Of a stretch of DNA of 13,499 bases, positions 7,256-13,499 are shown piece by piece; position 1 is the stretch's first letter; each line of letters starts with the position of its first letter. The DNA is from an uncultured Alphaproteobacteria bacterium (lineage in GTDB: Bacteria; Pseudomonadota; Alphaproteobacteria; Reyranellales; Reyranellaceae). The notes beneath the pieces were generated by a model that ran no database searches, was not told the origin of the DNA, and saw only the letters and a list, made by a program, of their open reading frames with translations. A program made the translations under genes and the position numbers. The DNA lies in NCBI GenBank assembly GCA_903929895.1, contig CAIYWM010000483.1, positions 1 through 13,499 on the forward strand, given 5' to 3'.

Positions 7256-7278
7256 CCTCCCCCGCAAGACGGGGGAGG
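7256..7278. repeat. Perfect GC-rich hairpin in the aminotransferase/SMP-30 gap
   Basis: CCTCCCCCG (7256-7264) and CGGGGGAGG (7270-7278) form a perfect 9-bp stem with a 5-nt loop. It lies 12 bases after the aminotransferase stop on the minus strand. No U-run follows in that direction, so it is more likely an RNA-stabilising or attenuating hairpin, or a copy of a dispersed GC-rich palindrome, than a classical terminator. Confidence 0.65.
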
Positions 7279-7290
7279 AGAAGGAAAGTG

Positions 7291-8694
7291 CTAAGCCGCC
7301 TTCACTTCGCGTTCGGCCTTCAGCGCCCGCACCGTCTGGCGCAGCGCGTGGACCGTCTTCTCGATCTCCGCCCCGCCGTGCATGGCCGAGACGAAGCCGC
7401 CGGGGGAGCCCATGACGTCGACGCCATGGGTCATCAGGCCCATGCGGATCTTGCCGGTGAGCGGACCCGCGCCGCGCGCGCCCTTGAGCTTCTCGATCGG
7501 CACCTTATGCGGATCGAAGGTCGCGGGATCGATCTGATCGCCGAACGGATTGGGATAGATCAGGAACGTCGAGCTCTGGCCGTAGATGCCCCACGGCACG
7601 CCTTCCTGAACCAGCACCTCGGTCAGCGCCGCGCGCAGTTCAGCCGCCGTCTTGTTGGCCTTCTCGGCGAGGTCCTCGTCGCGCACCAGCGACAGCGCGG
7701 TGACCGCCGCGGCAGCCGACAGGGGATTGGCGTTGAAGGTGCCGGGATGAAGGATGCGCTCGATCTTGCGGGCCGCGGTCGCGACATGATCGATACGGTC
7801 CATGATCTCGCGCTTGCCCGAAACCGCGCCGCCCGGCAGGCCGCCAGCCACGATCTTGGCCTGGATGCAGAGATCGGGAGTGATGCCGAACGCCTTCTGC
7901 GCACCGCCCGAGGACCAGCGGTAGCCGGTGATGACCTCGTCCATCAGCATGACGACGCCCTTCTTCGCCGTGGCATCGCGCACCGCCTGGATAAATCCCG
8001 GCGGCAGCGGCACCTGGCCCCACGACGCCCCCGACGGCTCGAACATGACGGCCGCGATATCGTCGCGCTCCTCGATCACCTTCACGACGGCAGCGACGTC
8101 GCTGCTCGGCATGACAATCGAAAGCGAGCTCACCTCCTGCGGCACCCCGGGCGTCGTGCCGCCGTCATAGGTCGCGCCCGCGCCCGCCGTCACATGGTCG
8201 TGCCAGCCGTGGAAGTGGCCGACAAAGCGGAGGATCTTGTCCTTGCCCGTGTGGGCGCGCGCGAGGCGGATCGCCATGTGCGAGGCCTCGGTGCCCGACG
8301 CGGTGAAGCGGACCCGCTCGGCGCAGGGCGTCAGCTCACACACCAGCTCGGCCCAGCGCACTTCCAGCTCGTGGCTGGAGCCGTAATGCGTGCCGAGTTC
8401 GATCTGGCGCTTCACCGCCTCGACGACGGCGGGATGCGAATGGCCGAGCAGCATGGCGCCGTGGCCGCCGAAATAGTCGACATACTCGTTGCCGTCGACG
8501 TCCCACTTGCGCGGACCCACCGCCCTCGAGACGTGGATCGAATAGGGGTCGAGGTAGCGCGCATCGTGCGTGATGCCGCTCGGCAGCACCTTGTGGGCGC
8601 GCTCGAACAGAGCCGCCGATTTGCCCGTCCTGGCCTTGTAGTCGGCGACCACGGCCGAATTCGTCTGCGATGAATCTTTGTCCTGCACGGTCAT
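7291..8694 (-). CDS. Class-III PLP aminotransferase (glutamate-1-semialdehyde aminomutase-like)
   Basis: With the ATG at 8692-8694 the protein has 467 residues. Class-III aminotransferase motifs are in order: WDVDGNEYVDYFGGHGAMLL at 64-83, SGTEASHMAIRLAR at 133-146, GHFHGWHDH at 159-167, MDEVITGYR at 251-259 and IQAKIVAGGLPGGA at 277-290, with Lys280 as the PLP Schiff-base lysine and Asp252 contacting the pyridine nitrogen. HPGTFNANPL at 316-325 is typical of the GSA-aminomutase branch. It is longer than HemL (about 430), and its context is catabolic rather than haem-related, so it is probably an omega/beta-amino-acid-type transaminase; the substrate is unknown. A TTG four codons upstream is a poorer start, since the GAGG at 8704-8701 sits correctly for the ATG. 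It diverges from a second aminotransferase. Confidence 0.9.
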   Translation of the reverse strand: MTVQDKDSSQTNSAVVADYKARTGKSAALFERAHKVLPSGITHDARYLDPYSIHVSRAVGPRKWDVDGNEYVDYFGGHGAMLLGHSHPAVVEAVKRQIELGTHYGSSHELEVRWAELVCELTPCAERVRFTASGTEASHMAIRLARAHTGKDKILRFVGHFHGWHDHVTAGAGATYDGGTTPGVPQEVSSLSIVMPSSDVAAVVKVIEERDDIAAVMFEPSGASWGQVPLPPGFIQAVRDATAKKGVVMLMDEVITGYRWSSGGAQKAFGITPDLCIQAKIVAGGLPGGAVSGKREIMDRIDHVATAARKIERILHPGTFNANPLSAAAAVTALSLVRDEDLAEKANKTAAELRAALTEVLVQEGVPWGIYGQSSTFLIYPNPFGDQIDPATFDPHKVPIEKLKGARGAGPLTGKIRMGLMTHGVDVMGSPGGFVSAMHGGAEIEKTVHALRQTVRALKAEREVKAA

Positions 8695-8700
8695 ACTTGC

Positions 8701-8704
8701 CCTC
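8701..8704 (-). promoter_or_regulatory. Ribosome binding site fixing the class-III aminotransferase start
   Basis: GAGG on the minus strand lies six bases before the ATG at 8692-8694. The alternative upstream TTG start overlaps this site and has no such sequence at the right distance, so the shorter product is preferred. Confidence 0.65.
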
Positions 8705-8725
8705 AACCCAGCTAATGGCTGAGCA

Positions 8726-8747
8726 TCGCTTGTCTCGCTTGTTTCGC
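8726..8747. repeat. 9-bp tandem repeat in the divergent aminotransferase promoter region
   Basis: The unit TCGCTTGT(C/T) occurs twice in tandem (8726-8734, 8735-8743) followed by a partial third copy TCGC (8744-8747). It sits within the 99 bp between the two divergent aminotransferase genes, roughly one helical turn per unit, so it could be a repeated operator. No matching regulator gene is adjacent. Confidence 0.45.
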
Positions 8748-8782
8748 CAAGGGCCTCGCGTCACAGTCCGCCGTCTCAAGGT

Positions 8783-8787
8783 GGAGG
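8783..8787 (+). promoter_or_regulatory. Ribosome binding site fixing the GTG start of the class-V aminotransferase
   Basis: GGAGG lies six bases before the GTG at 8794-8796. The protein beginning there carries the conserved N-terminal FFNNPGPTNIP at the expected distance, so the GTG start is well supported. Confidence 0.8.
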
Positions 8788-8793
8788 AACGCC

Positions 8794-9972
8794 GTGAACG
8801 CCAAGCCCCGTGGCCGTCAATTCTTCAACAATCCCGGCCCGACCAACATTCCCGACCGTGTGCTTCGCGCCATGGACCGGCCCGTAATCGATTTCATGTC
8901 GGATGAGTTCTTGGCCATCCATCACGCCTGCCACAACGGCGTGAAGCGCGTGCTCAAGACCGACCAGAATCTGTTCATGTATACCTCGACCGGTCACGGC
9001 GCCTGGGAAGCCGCCCTCGCCAACCTGTTCTCGCCCGGGGAAACCGTGCTGATGGTCGAGACCGGCTACTTCTCCGAGAGCTGGACCGAGATGGCGAACC
9101 ATCTCGACATCAAGGTTGAGACGATCCCCGCCGACCAGCGCCAGGGCGCCGACATTTCCCGGATCGCCGAGCGGCTTGCCGCCGACAAGGAACACAAGAT
9201 CAAGGCGGTCCTGACCGTCCACAACGAAACCGCGACCGGCATGGTCCTGCCGCTGGCCGAAGTGCGCCGCGCGATCGACGAGGCCAAGCATCCGGCCCTG
9301 CTGCTCAGCGACACGATCTCGTCGCTCGCCAGCATGGAATACAAGATGGATGCATGGGGCATCGACCTCACCGTCGGCGGCAGCCAGAAGGGCCTGATGC
9401 TGCCCACCGGCATGTCGATGACCGGCGTCAGCAACAAGGCCCTGGAAGTGTCGCGCAAGTCCAAGACGCCGCGGCACTACTGGAGCTGGGAGATGATGAC
9501 CGGCCGCGCGCCGCAGAAGTTCGTCGGCACCGCGCCCGTGCACATGTTCTTCGGCCTGCAGGAATCGCTGAAGATGCTGGAGGAGGAAGGCCTGGATGCG
9601 GTGTTCGCGCGCCATGCCCGCCTCGCCGAAGCGACGCGCGCCGCGGTGCGCGTGTGGGGTTCCGACGGCAAGGGGCCGCAGCTCTTCTGCCAGAACGAGG
9701 ACCGGCTCTCGAACTCGGTGACCGCGGTGGTGATGCCCGAGGGCGTCAGCTCCGACCCGCTGCGCAAGGCCGCCGTCGATCGCTTCAACCTGTCGCTGGG
9801 CGGCGGGCTGGGCAAGATGATGGGCAAGATGTTCCGCATCGGCCACATGGGCGACCTCAACGAACCGATGCTGCTGGGCTGCCTCGCCACGACCGAACTC
9901 GCGATGAAGACCGCGGGCGTGCCGTTCGTGCCCGGCGGCGTCGACGCGGCGATCGAGTCGCTGTCGGCCTAG
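8794..9972 (+). CDS. Class-V PLP aminotransferase, serine--glyoxylate aminotransferase type
   Basis: This 392-residue protein matches the alanine/serine-glyoxylate aminotransferase group in length and motif order: NNPGPTNIPDRVLRAMDRP at 12-30, STGHGAWEAALANL at 65-78, TVHNETATGM at 141-150, SDTISSLAS at 172-180 and GGSQKGLMLPTGM at 195-207, with Lys199 as the PLP lysine and Asp173 at the pyridine nitrogen. The best-known reaction of this group is serine + glyoxylate giving hydroxypyruvate + glycine, used in serine-cycle C1 and C2 assimilation, but the specificity of family members varies (alanine, aspartate or ureido donors). No other serine-cycle gene (hprA, glyA, mtkAB) lies nearby, so a general glyoxylate-transaminase role is more cautious. 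It starts with GTG behind a good GGAGG, and converges on a carbonic anhydrase gene across a hairpin. Confidence 0.9.
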   Translation: MNAKPRGRQFFNNPGPTNIPDRVLRAMDRPVIDFMSDEFLAIHHACHNGVKRVLKTDQNLFMYTSTGHGAWEAALANLFSPGETVLMVETGYFSESWTEMANHLDIKVETIPADQRQGADISRIAERLAADKEHKIKAVLTVHNETATGMVLPLAEVRRAIDEAKHPALLLSDTISSLASMEYKMDAWGIDLTVGGSQKGLMLPTGMSMTGVSNKALEVSRKSKTPRHYWSWEMMTGRAPQKFVGTAPVHMFFGLQESLKMLEEEGLDAVFARHARLAEATRAAVRVWGSDGKGPQLFCQNEDRLSNSVTAVVMPEGVSSDPLRKAAVDRFNLSLGGGLGKMMGKMFRIGHMGDLNEPMLLGCLATTELAMKTAGVPFVPGGVDAAIESLSA

Positions 9973-9973
9973 A

Positions 9974-9997
9974 TCCCTCGCAAGGGCTCGGGATGAC
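9974..9997. repeat. Degenerate half-copy of the REP-like palindrome seen at 13362-13430
   Basis: TCCCTCGC (9974-9981) and GCTCGGGATGAC (9986-9997) resemble the right arm of the 13403-13430 element (GTCCTTCGC then GCGCTCAGGATGAC), with a slightly altered joint. The left arm is missing. It begins just after the aminotransferase stop and runs into the following hairpin, sharing the bases TGAC. Confidence 0.55.
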
Positions 9998-10012
9998 GGC
10001 CGCAGGCCGTCA
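9994..10012. terminator. Bidirectional hairpin between convergent aminotransferase and carbonic anhydrase genes
   Basis: TGACGGCC-GCA-GGCCGTCA is a perfect 8-bp stem with a 3-nt loop, placed 21 bases after the plus-strand stop and overlapping the minus-strand stop codon (10010-10012). No T-run follows on the plus strand, so Rho-independent termination may be inefficient. The location suits a shared 3' end for both convergent transcripts. Confidence 0.55.
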
Positions 10013-10750
10013 GAACGCGGGCGTCTTGCCGGCGAGCGCCGCCGCGAAGGCTTCCGGCTTGAGGGCAGAAAGCGGCGTGCGCGCGGTCACGGCGGCGTCG
10101 AGCTTGACGCCGACGACGGCAGCGAATTTCAGCGTCTCCGGATCGAAGGCATAGAGCTGGCCCACCGTCAGGTTGAACCACCAGGCGTGCAGGGTCAGCG
10201 TGCCGGCCTTCACCCGCTCCTCGATCCAGCGATAGCCCATCAGGTTGCTGACGCTGTTCACGACGGCGGCCTGTTCGACGGCGCGCGTGATCTCCTCGCG
10301 CGGCCGGCCCTTGAGTTCCTCGACGACGAGGTCGCGGGTCTCCTGCGCAATGCTGGTCCAGGTCGAAAGATAATCGTAGTGCGCATACGCGCCCCGGCTG
10401 CCGTCGACCAGCGCGCCGATGCCACCGCAGAGCGCGTGGCCCAGCACGACGATGTGCTCGACGCCGAGGCCGCGGACGGCGAACTCGATGGCGGCCGAGG
10501 TGCCGTGATGGCGCTCATCGGGAGGGATCTGGGCCGGCGGCACCATCGCCGCCACGTTGCGCACGGTGAAGATGTCGCCGGGCTTGGTCTGGGTGAGAAT
10601 CCCCGGATCGATCCGCGCATCGGAACAGCCGATGATCAGGATTTTGGGCGACTGCCCTTCCGTCGCGAGCTTCTCGAAAAGGTCGAGATGCTCCTGATAG
10701 TAACCAACCCGGAAGTCCGCGAAGCCCTTGAGAAGCCGTTCGAATGCCAT
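10010..10750 (-). CDS. Beta-class carbonic anhydrase
   Basis: From the ATG at 10748-10750 the protein has 246 residues. It carries the zinc and proton-relay residues of beta-carbonic anhydrases: Cys42, Asp44 and Arg46 in IIGCSDARIDP, and His105 and Cys108 in VVLGHALCGGI. VRNVAAMVPP follows the first motif as usual. The enzyme interconverts CO2 and bicarbonate in the cytoplasm and supplies bicarbonate for carboxylases. The open frame continues 20 codons upstream to a TTG, but that extension is not protein-like for the family, and the conserved core begins just after Met-Ala-Phe, so the internal ATG was chosen; the ribosome binding site is weak (AGG six bases upstream). It diverges from the crotonase-like gene. 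Confidence 0.93.
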   Translation of the reverse strand: MAFERLLKGFADFRVGYYQEHLDLFEKLATEGQSPKILIIGCSDARIDPGILTQTKPGDIFTVRNVAAMVPPAQIPPDERHHGTSAAIEFAVRGLGVEHIVVLGHALCGGIGALVDGSRGAYAHYDYLSTWTSIAQETRDLVVEELKGRPREEITRAVEQAAVVNSVSNLMGYRWIEERVKAGTLTLHAWWFNLTVGQLYAFDPETLKFAAVVGVKLDAAVTARTPLSALKPEAFAAALAGKTPAF

Positions 10751-10828
10751 GCCTTGCCTATGCCCGTTTGCGGCCCACGGCGACATAGACGATGATGTCG
10801 CGGCGCACAAATCAGCACACTGGATGAC

Positions 10829-11608
10829 ATGACCGAAGAACTGCTTTTCGAGAAGCGTGGCGAGATCGGCTGGGTGACGTTCAACCGGCCCAAGGCCCGC
10901 AACGCGCTGACCTTTGCGATGTACGAGGGTCTGGCCGAGATCTGCGCGCGTGTGGGCAAGACCGGCGAGGTCCGCGCCCTGGTGGTCACCGGCGGCGGCG
11001 ACAAGGCCTTTGCGGCCGGCACCGACATCGCCCAGTTCCAGAGCTTCGAGAGCGGCGAGGACGGCATCGCCTACGAACTCAAGATGGATCGCATCCTGGG
11101 CGAAATCGAGCGCTGCACCGTGCCCACCATCGCCGCCATCAACGGCTTCTGCACCGGCGGCGGCGCGGCGATCGCGGCGGTCTGCGACCTCAGGATCGGA
11201 TCGGCCAGCGCCCAGTTCGGTTTCCCGATCGCGCGCACGCTCGGCAACTGCCTGTCGATGGGCAACTATGCCCGCCTAGCAGCCCTCATCGGCCCCCAGA
11301 GGGTCAAGGAAATGGTGCTGCTCGCCAAGCTGATGGATGCGCCGTCAGCGCTGGCCTGCGGCCTGATCAGCGAGCTGCTGCCCGACCAGGCGGCCCTGCT
11401 CGCCCGCGCCGGGGAACTGGCGAATACCATTGCCGGCCACGCCCCCCTCACGATGCAGGTCACCAAGGAGGCGCTGCGCCGCCTGCAGGCGCGCCTGGGC
11501 GACGAGAACATCGACGATCTCATCAGACTGGCTTACGGTAGCGCCGACTTCCGCGAGGGCATGGCGGCCTTCCTGGGAAAGCGGGCACCCAAATGGTCAG
11601 GCGCCTGA
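10829..11608 (+). CDS. Enoyl-CoA hydratase/isomerase (crotonase) family protein without the hydratase glutamates
   Basis: This 259-residue protein has normal crotonase length and fold motifs: VTFNRPKARNAL at 16-27, AFAAGTDIAQF at 60-70 (first oxyanion-hole segment), INGFCTGGGAAIAAVCDLRI at 104-123 (second segment, around Gly110-112) and AQFGFPIARTLGN at 128-140. In true enoyl-CoA hydratases the last two regions supply Glu (E144 and E164 in the rat enzyme, in GGGCE and FGQPE). Here the aligned positions are Ala114 and Ile134, so syn-hydration of enoyl-CoA is unlikely. The oxyanion hole is kept, so it should still act on a CoA thioester, for example as an isomerase, decarboxylase, hydrolase or dehalogenase. 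The substrate is unknown. It is followed after 25 bp by a lipoprotein gene. Confidence 0.9.
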   Translation: MTEELLFEKRGEIGWVTFNRPKARNALTFAMYEGLAEICARVGKTGEVRALVVTGGGDKAFAAGTDIAQFQSFESGEDGIAYELKMDRILGEIERCTVPTIAAINGFCTGGGAAIAAVCDLRIGSASAQFGFPIARTLGNCLSMGNYARLAALIGPQRVKEMVLLAKLMDAPSALACGLISELLPDQAALLARAGELANTIAGHAPLTMQVTKEALRRLQARLGDENIDDLIRLAYGSADFREGMAAFLGKRAPKWSGA

Positions 11609-11633
11609 CAGAGGAATGATACGGAGGACGTAG

Positions 11634-12038
11634 ATGAAGCGGATTGCCACTCTCTCTTTGGTTCTTGGAATGGGCGCTGCCGTTGCCGCCTGCCAGAACC
11701 CGCAGCAGGTGATCGCGAACAAGGAAGACATGATGGTGGCGGCGGGCTTCAAGTTCGTGCCCGCGAACACGCCGCAGCGCCAGGCGGCGTTCAAGAACCT
11801 GCCGCCGCACAAGTTCTCGCGCGAGATCAAGAACGGCCAGGTGTTCTACGTCTATCCGGACCCGACGGTGTGCGTGTGCATCTATGTCGGCAACGCGGCG
11901 GCCTACGGCACCTATCGCAACAACGTCTTCCAGAAGAACCTGGCGGACGAGCAGCAGATGACGGCCAACATCAACTCGATGAACGACTGGGACTGGGGCC
12001 CCTGGGGCGGCTACCCGTATCCGGGCTGGTACTACTAG
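11634..12038 (+). CDS. Small putative lipoprotein of an uncharacterised family, aromatic C-terminal tail
   Basis: This 134-residue protein starts at an ATG six bases after GGAGG (11623-11627). The N-terminus is a short lipoprotein signal with a VAAC lipobox, so Cys20 should be lipidated and the protein anchored on the periplasmic side. The body has QQVIANKEDMMVAAGFKFVP at 24-43, a tyrosine-rich strand VFYVYPDP, a Cys-Val-Cys motif at 80-82, and YVGNAAAYGTYRNNVF. A polar QQQMT-like stretch leads into a Trp/Tyr/Gly/Pro-rich end (119-134, DWDWGPWGGYPYPGWYY). I recall similar hypothetical proteins from Rhizobiales-type genomes, but no function is known to me. Its stop codon overlaps that of the convergent MFS gene within CTAG. 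Confidence 0.85.
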   Translation: MKRIATLSLVLGMGAAVAACQNPQQVIANKEDMMVAAGFKFVPANTPQRQAAFKNLPPHKFSREIKNGQVFYVYPDPTVCVCIYVGNAAAYGTYRNNVFQKNLADEQQMTANINSMNDWDWGPWGGYPYPGWYY

Positions 12039-13270
12039 GACTTTCTTCCGACGAGGAAGAGTACGATCGCGGCCGCCTGGATCAGGGCGGCCGCGACGAA
12101 CACCGGCATCCCTTCCGCTGGTGACAGCGTCCGCAGCCAGCCGAAAGCGGCCGGCGCGAATGCATAGGTTCCCTGCCCGACCGCCACGATCAACGGCACG
12201 ACGCGCTGAACGTCGGCCGTGCTGAATTCGACCTGTGCGATCAGCGGCGGCAGCGACGTGGTGTTTCCGATCCCCGCGCCGAACAGCACCACGCCCACCA
12301 CAAGCAACACAACATCCGTTCCAGCGGCGCACAGCAGCGCCAGGGATCCCGCGATCTGCACCACGTGACTGAGGCAGGCGACCAGCCGCCGGTCGCTACC
12401 CTGCGGCATCAGCCATCCGACCAGCGTCCGGCCCGCGATCGCCGCCGCCGTCGCCAGCCCCATGAGGATGCCGGCCGTCGGTCCGCCGAACACCGGCACG
12501 AGCAGAGAGAAGAGATGGGCGATCAGGCCGATCTGGGCGAACAGGCCGAGCGCCATCGCCGCGGTCAGGGTGAGGAAACGACGGTCGCGCCACAGCAATG
12601 CGCCCGGCAGGGGGCGCTCGACCGGCGCCGACGTGCCGACCGCCTGCGTAAGGATCTCGCCATCCTGCACCTGCCCGAGCGACTGAGGCGTGTGCGCGAA
12701 GACATGATCTGCGAGCAACCAGATCGCGACCACCATCACCCCACCGATGACGGCGGCGGCGATGGGAAAGCCGAAGGCCGCGATGGCTGCGACCCACAAA
12801 GGCGAGAACACGACGCCGCCGATACTGGCACCGTTATAGGCCATCGAAAGCGCCGACGGCCGCCGCACCGCGTACCACGGCGCCACGATGGCATTCACGG
12901 CGGCGGCCCCCATCGCGACCCAGCCGGCACCGCTCAGGAAGGTGGCCAGCAGGAGTTGCCATGGCTCTTGCGCGACCGCCCACCCAACGATGCCCGCCGC
13001 CAGGAGGATGGCGCCCGCCTTGGTGAGCGACGGCAGGCCGAAGCGGCGATAGAGAGAAGGCAGGTTAGCCACGACGACGGCGCCCACCAGGAAGTGCAGG
13101 GTGACGGCGGACGAGACCAGCACGAGCGACCAGTCCCGCGCCTCACGCACCGACTGGAGATAGATGGGCGGCCCATAGAAGCCGAGGCCCCAACCGAACA
13201 CGGCGAGCACGAAAGCGGCCGCGACGACGCGGCGGCCGAAGAAGGGCGCGGGAGAAGCGAGACTTGTCAT
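12035..13270 (-). CDS. MFS transporter
   Basis: With the ATG at 13268-13270 the protein has 411 residues and about 12 predicted hydrophobic helices in two six-helix halves, the standard size for a major-facilitator carrier. The first helix begins RRVVAAAFVLAVFGWGLGFY. The central cytoplasmic loop lies near HTPQSLGQVQDGEILTQAV, and the second half begins WRDRRFLTLTAAMALGLFAQ. The basic Y-R-R-F loop after helix 2 corresponds to the family's motif-A position, in divergent form. The closest general resemblance is to anion/monocarboxylate-type MFS proteins, but substrate and direction cannot be read. The open frame continues upstream to 13366, but that part is soluble, contains the odd WWGCFGPRRNN and touches the repeat element, so the internal ATG is preferred. 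No clear Shine-Dalgarno sequence is present. Confidence 0.9.
   Translation of the reverse strand: MTSLASPAPFFGRRVVAAAFVLAVFGWGLGFYGPPIYLQSVREARDWSLVLVSSAVTLHFLVGAVVVANLPSLYRRFGLPSLTKAGAILLAAGIVGWAVAQEPWQLLLATFLSGAGWVAMGAAAVNAIVAPWYAVRRPSALSMAYNGASIGGVVFSPLWVAAIAAFGFPIAAAVIGGVMVVAIWLLADHVFAHTPQSLGQVQDGEILTQAVGTSAPVERPLPGALLWRDRRFLTLTAAMALGLFAQIGLIAHLFSLLVPVFGGPTAGILMGLATAAAIAGRTLVGWLMPQGSDRRLVACLSHVVQIAGSLALLCAAGTDVVLLVVGVVLFGAGIGNTTSLPPLIAQVEFSTADVQRVVPLIVAVGQGTYAFAPAAFGWLRTLSPAEGMPVFVAAALIQAAAIVLFLVGRKS
12044..12060. terminator. Short hairpin after the lipoprotein stop, inside the MFS 3' end
   Basis: TCTTCC-GACGA-GGAAGA is a perfect 6-bp stem, five bases after the lipoprotein stop. It lies in the last codons of the convergent MFS gene and has no T-run, so it is only a weak candidate for ending the lipoprotein transcript. 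Confidence 0.25.
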
Positions 13271-13361
13271 GCGGCGGACACTGCCCCCGGCAGGCACGCC
13301 GTTGTTGCGGCGGGGACCGAAGCATCCCCACCAGGATAGCGAAGCGCCGCCACCCATCGGT

Positions 13362-13430
13362 GTCATTCCGAGCGCAGCGAGGGACCTTTACTTGGCGCCC
13401 GCAAAGGTCCTTCGCTGCGCTCAGGATGAC
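13362..13430. repeat. REP-like intergenic palindromic element
   Basis: Two 28-nt arms, 13362-13389 (GTCATTCCGAGCGCAGCGAG then GGACCTTT) and 13403-13430, are complementary at 25 of 28 positions around a 13-nt loop. The sequence belongs, from memory, to the widespread class of GTCATTC-CGAGCG-AGCGA intergenic palindromes found in many bacterial genomes. It lies upstream of the MFS gene, where a terminator for that gene would make no sense, so a mobile or structural repeat is more likely. A degenerate half-copy lies at 9974-9997. Confidence 0.8.
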
Positions 13431-13499
13431 GAGGGGTCAGAAACTCGCCTCGACGGCGCCGAGCCCTGCGAACTCGCCGCGCGCGTGTGAGCCCGGCGG

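Noticed and set aside
7192..8673. 493-codon plus-strand open frame opposite the class-III aminotransferase
   Set aside because: Arg/His/Ala-rich with no motifs; the opposite strand carries complete PLP-enzyme motifs.
8776..9846. 356-codon minus-strand open frame opposite the class-V aminotransferase
   Set aside because: No recognisable domain and antisense-type composition; the sense gene is well supported.
10751..10810. 20-residue upstream TTG extension of carbonic anhydrase
   Set aside because: Family proteins begin near the internal ATG, and the extension occupies most of the divergent promoter gap.
13271..13366. N-terminal extension of the MFS protein
   Set aside because: The extension is not membrane-like, has unusual composition and runs into the repeat element; transporter homology begins after the ATG at 13270.

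Overview
This is a GC-rich, densely packed chromosomal segment with codon use and gene content typical of an alphaproteobacterium. Families such as an orphan TctC-type binding protein, an NDP-forming acyl-CoA ligase and a serine-glyoxylate-type aminotransferase suggest a Reyranella/Rhodospirillales- or Bradyrhizobium-like soil or water organism. That placement is inference from family content; there is no rRNA or other marker gene here. No tRNA, CRISPR array, transposase, phage module or defence system was recognised, and most of the window reads as housekeeping and accessory metabolism.

Left part (1-1564): the 3' end of a threonine/serine dehydratase converges on and overlaps an Lrp/AsnC regulator. 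The regulator is divergent from phenylalanine 4-monooxygenase (phhA). A large, near-perfect palindrome fills the divergent promoter region and is the likely Lrp operator. A 136-nt palindromic repeat then separates phhA from a convergent single-chain acyl-CoA ligase (1713-3812).

Middle (3799-7208): the ligase and a TctC/Bug-type solute-binding protein diverge from a 20-bp gap centred on a symmetric -10-like palindrome, and both start codons sit exactly where leaderless transcripts would begin. TctC is followed by a RidA-superfamily gene that has Ser where canonical RidA has its catalytic Arg. A convergent GNAT acetyltransferase, a small SET-domain protein in less GC-biased DNA, and an SMP-30/gluconolactonase-like protein follow.

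Right part (7291-13499): a class-III (GSA-aminomutase-like) aminotransferase diverges from a serine-glyoxylate-type class-V aminotransferase. Next come a beta-carbonic anhydrase divergent from a crotonase-fold protein that lacks both hydratase glutamates, a small lipoprotein of an uncharacterised family, and an MFS transporter. The last 133 bases hold a REP-like palindrome; no gene is seen in 13431-13499.

Functional theme: amino-acid and small-acid catabolism (Thr/Ser deamination, Phe hydroxylation, two transaminations, enamine/imine handling, carboxylate binding, acyl-CoA formation and processing). I see no convincing previously undescribed multi-gene system. The most notable signals are regulatory architecture (symmetric leaderless divergent promoter, Lrp palindrome), several intergenic palindromic repeats, and two enzymes lacking expected catalytic residues.
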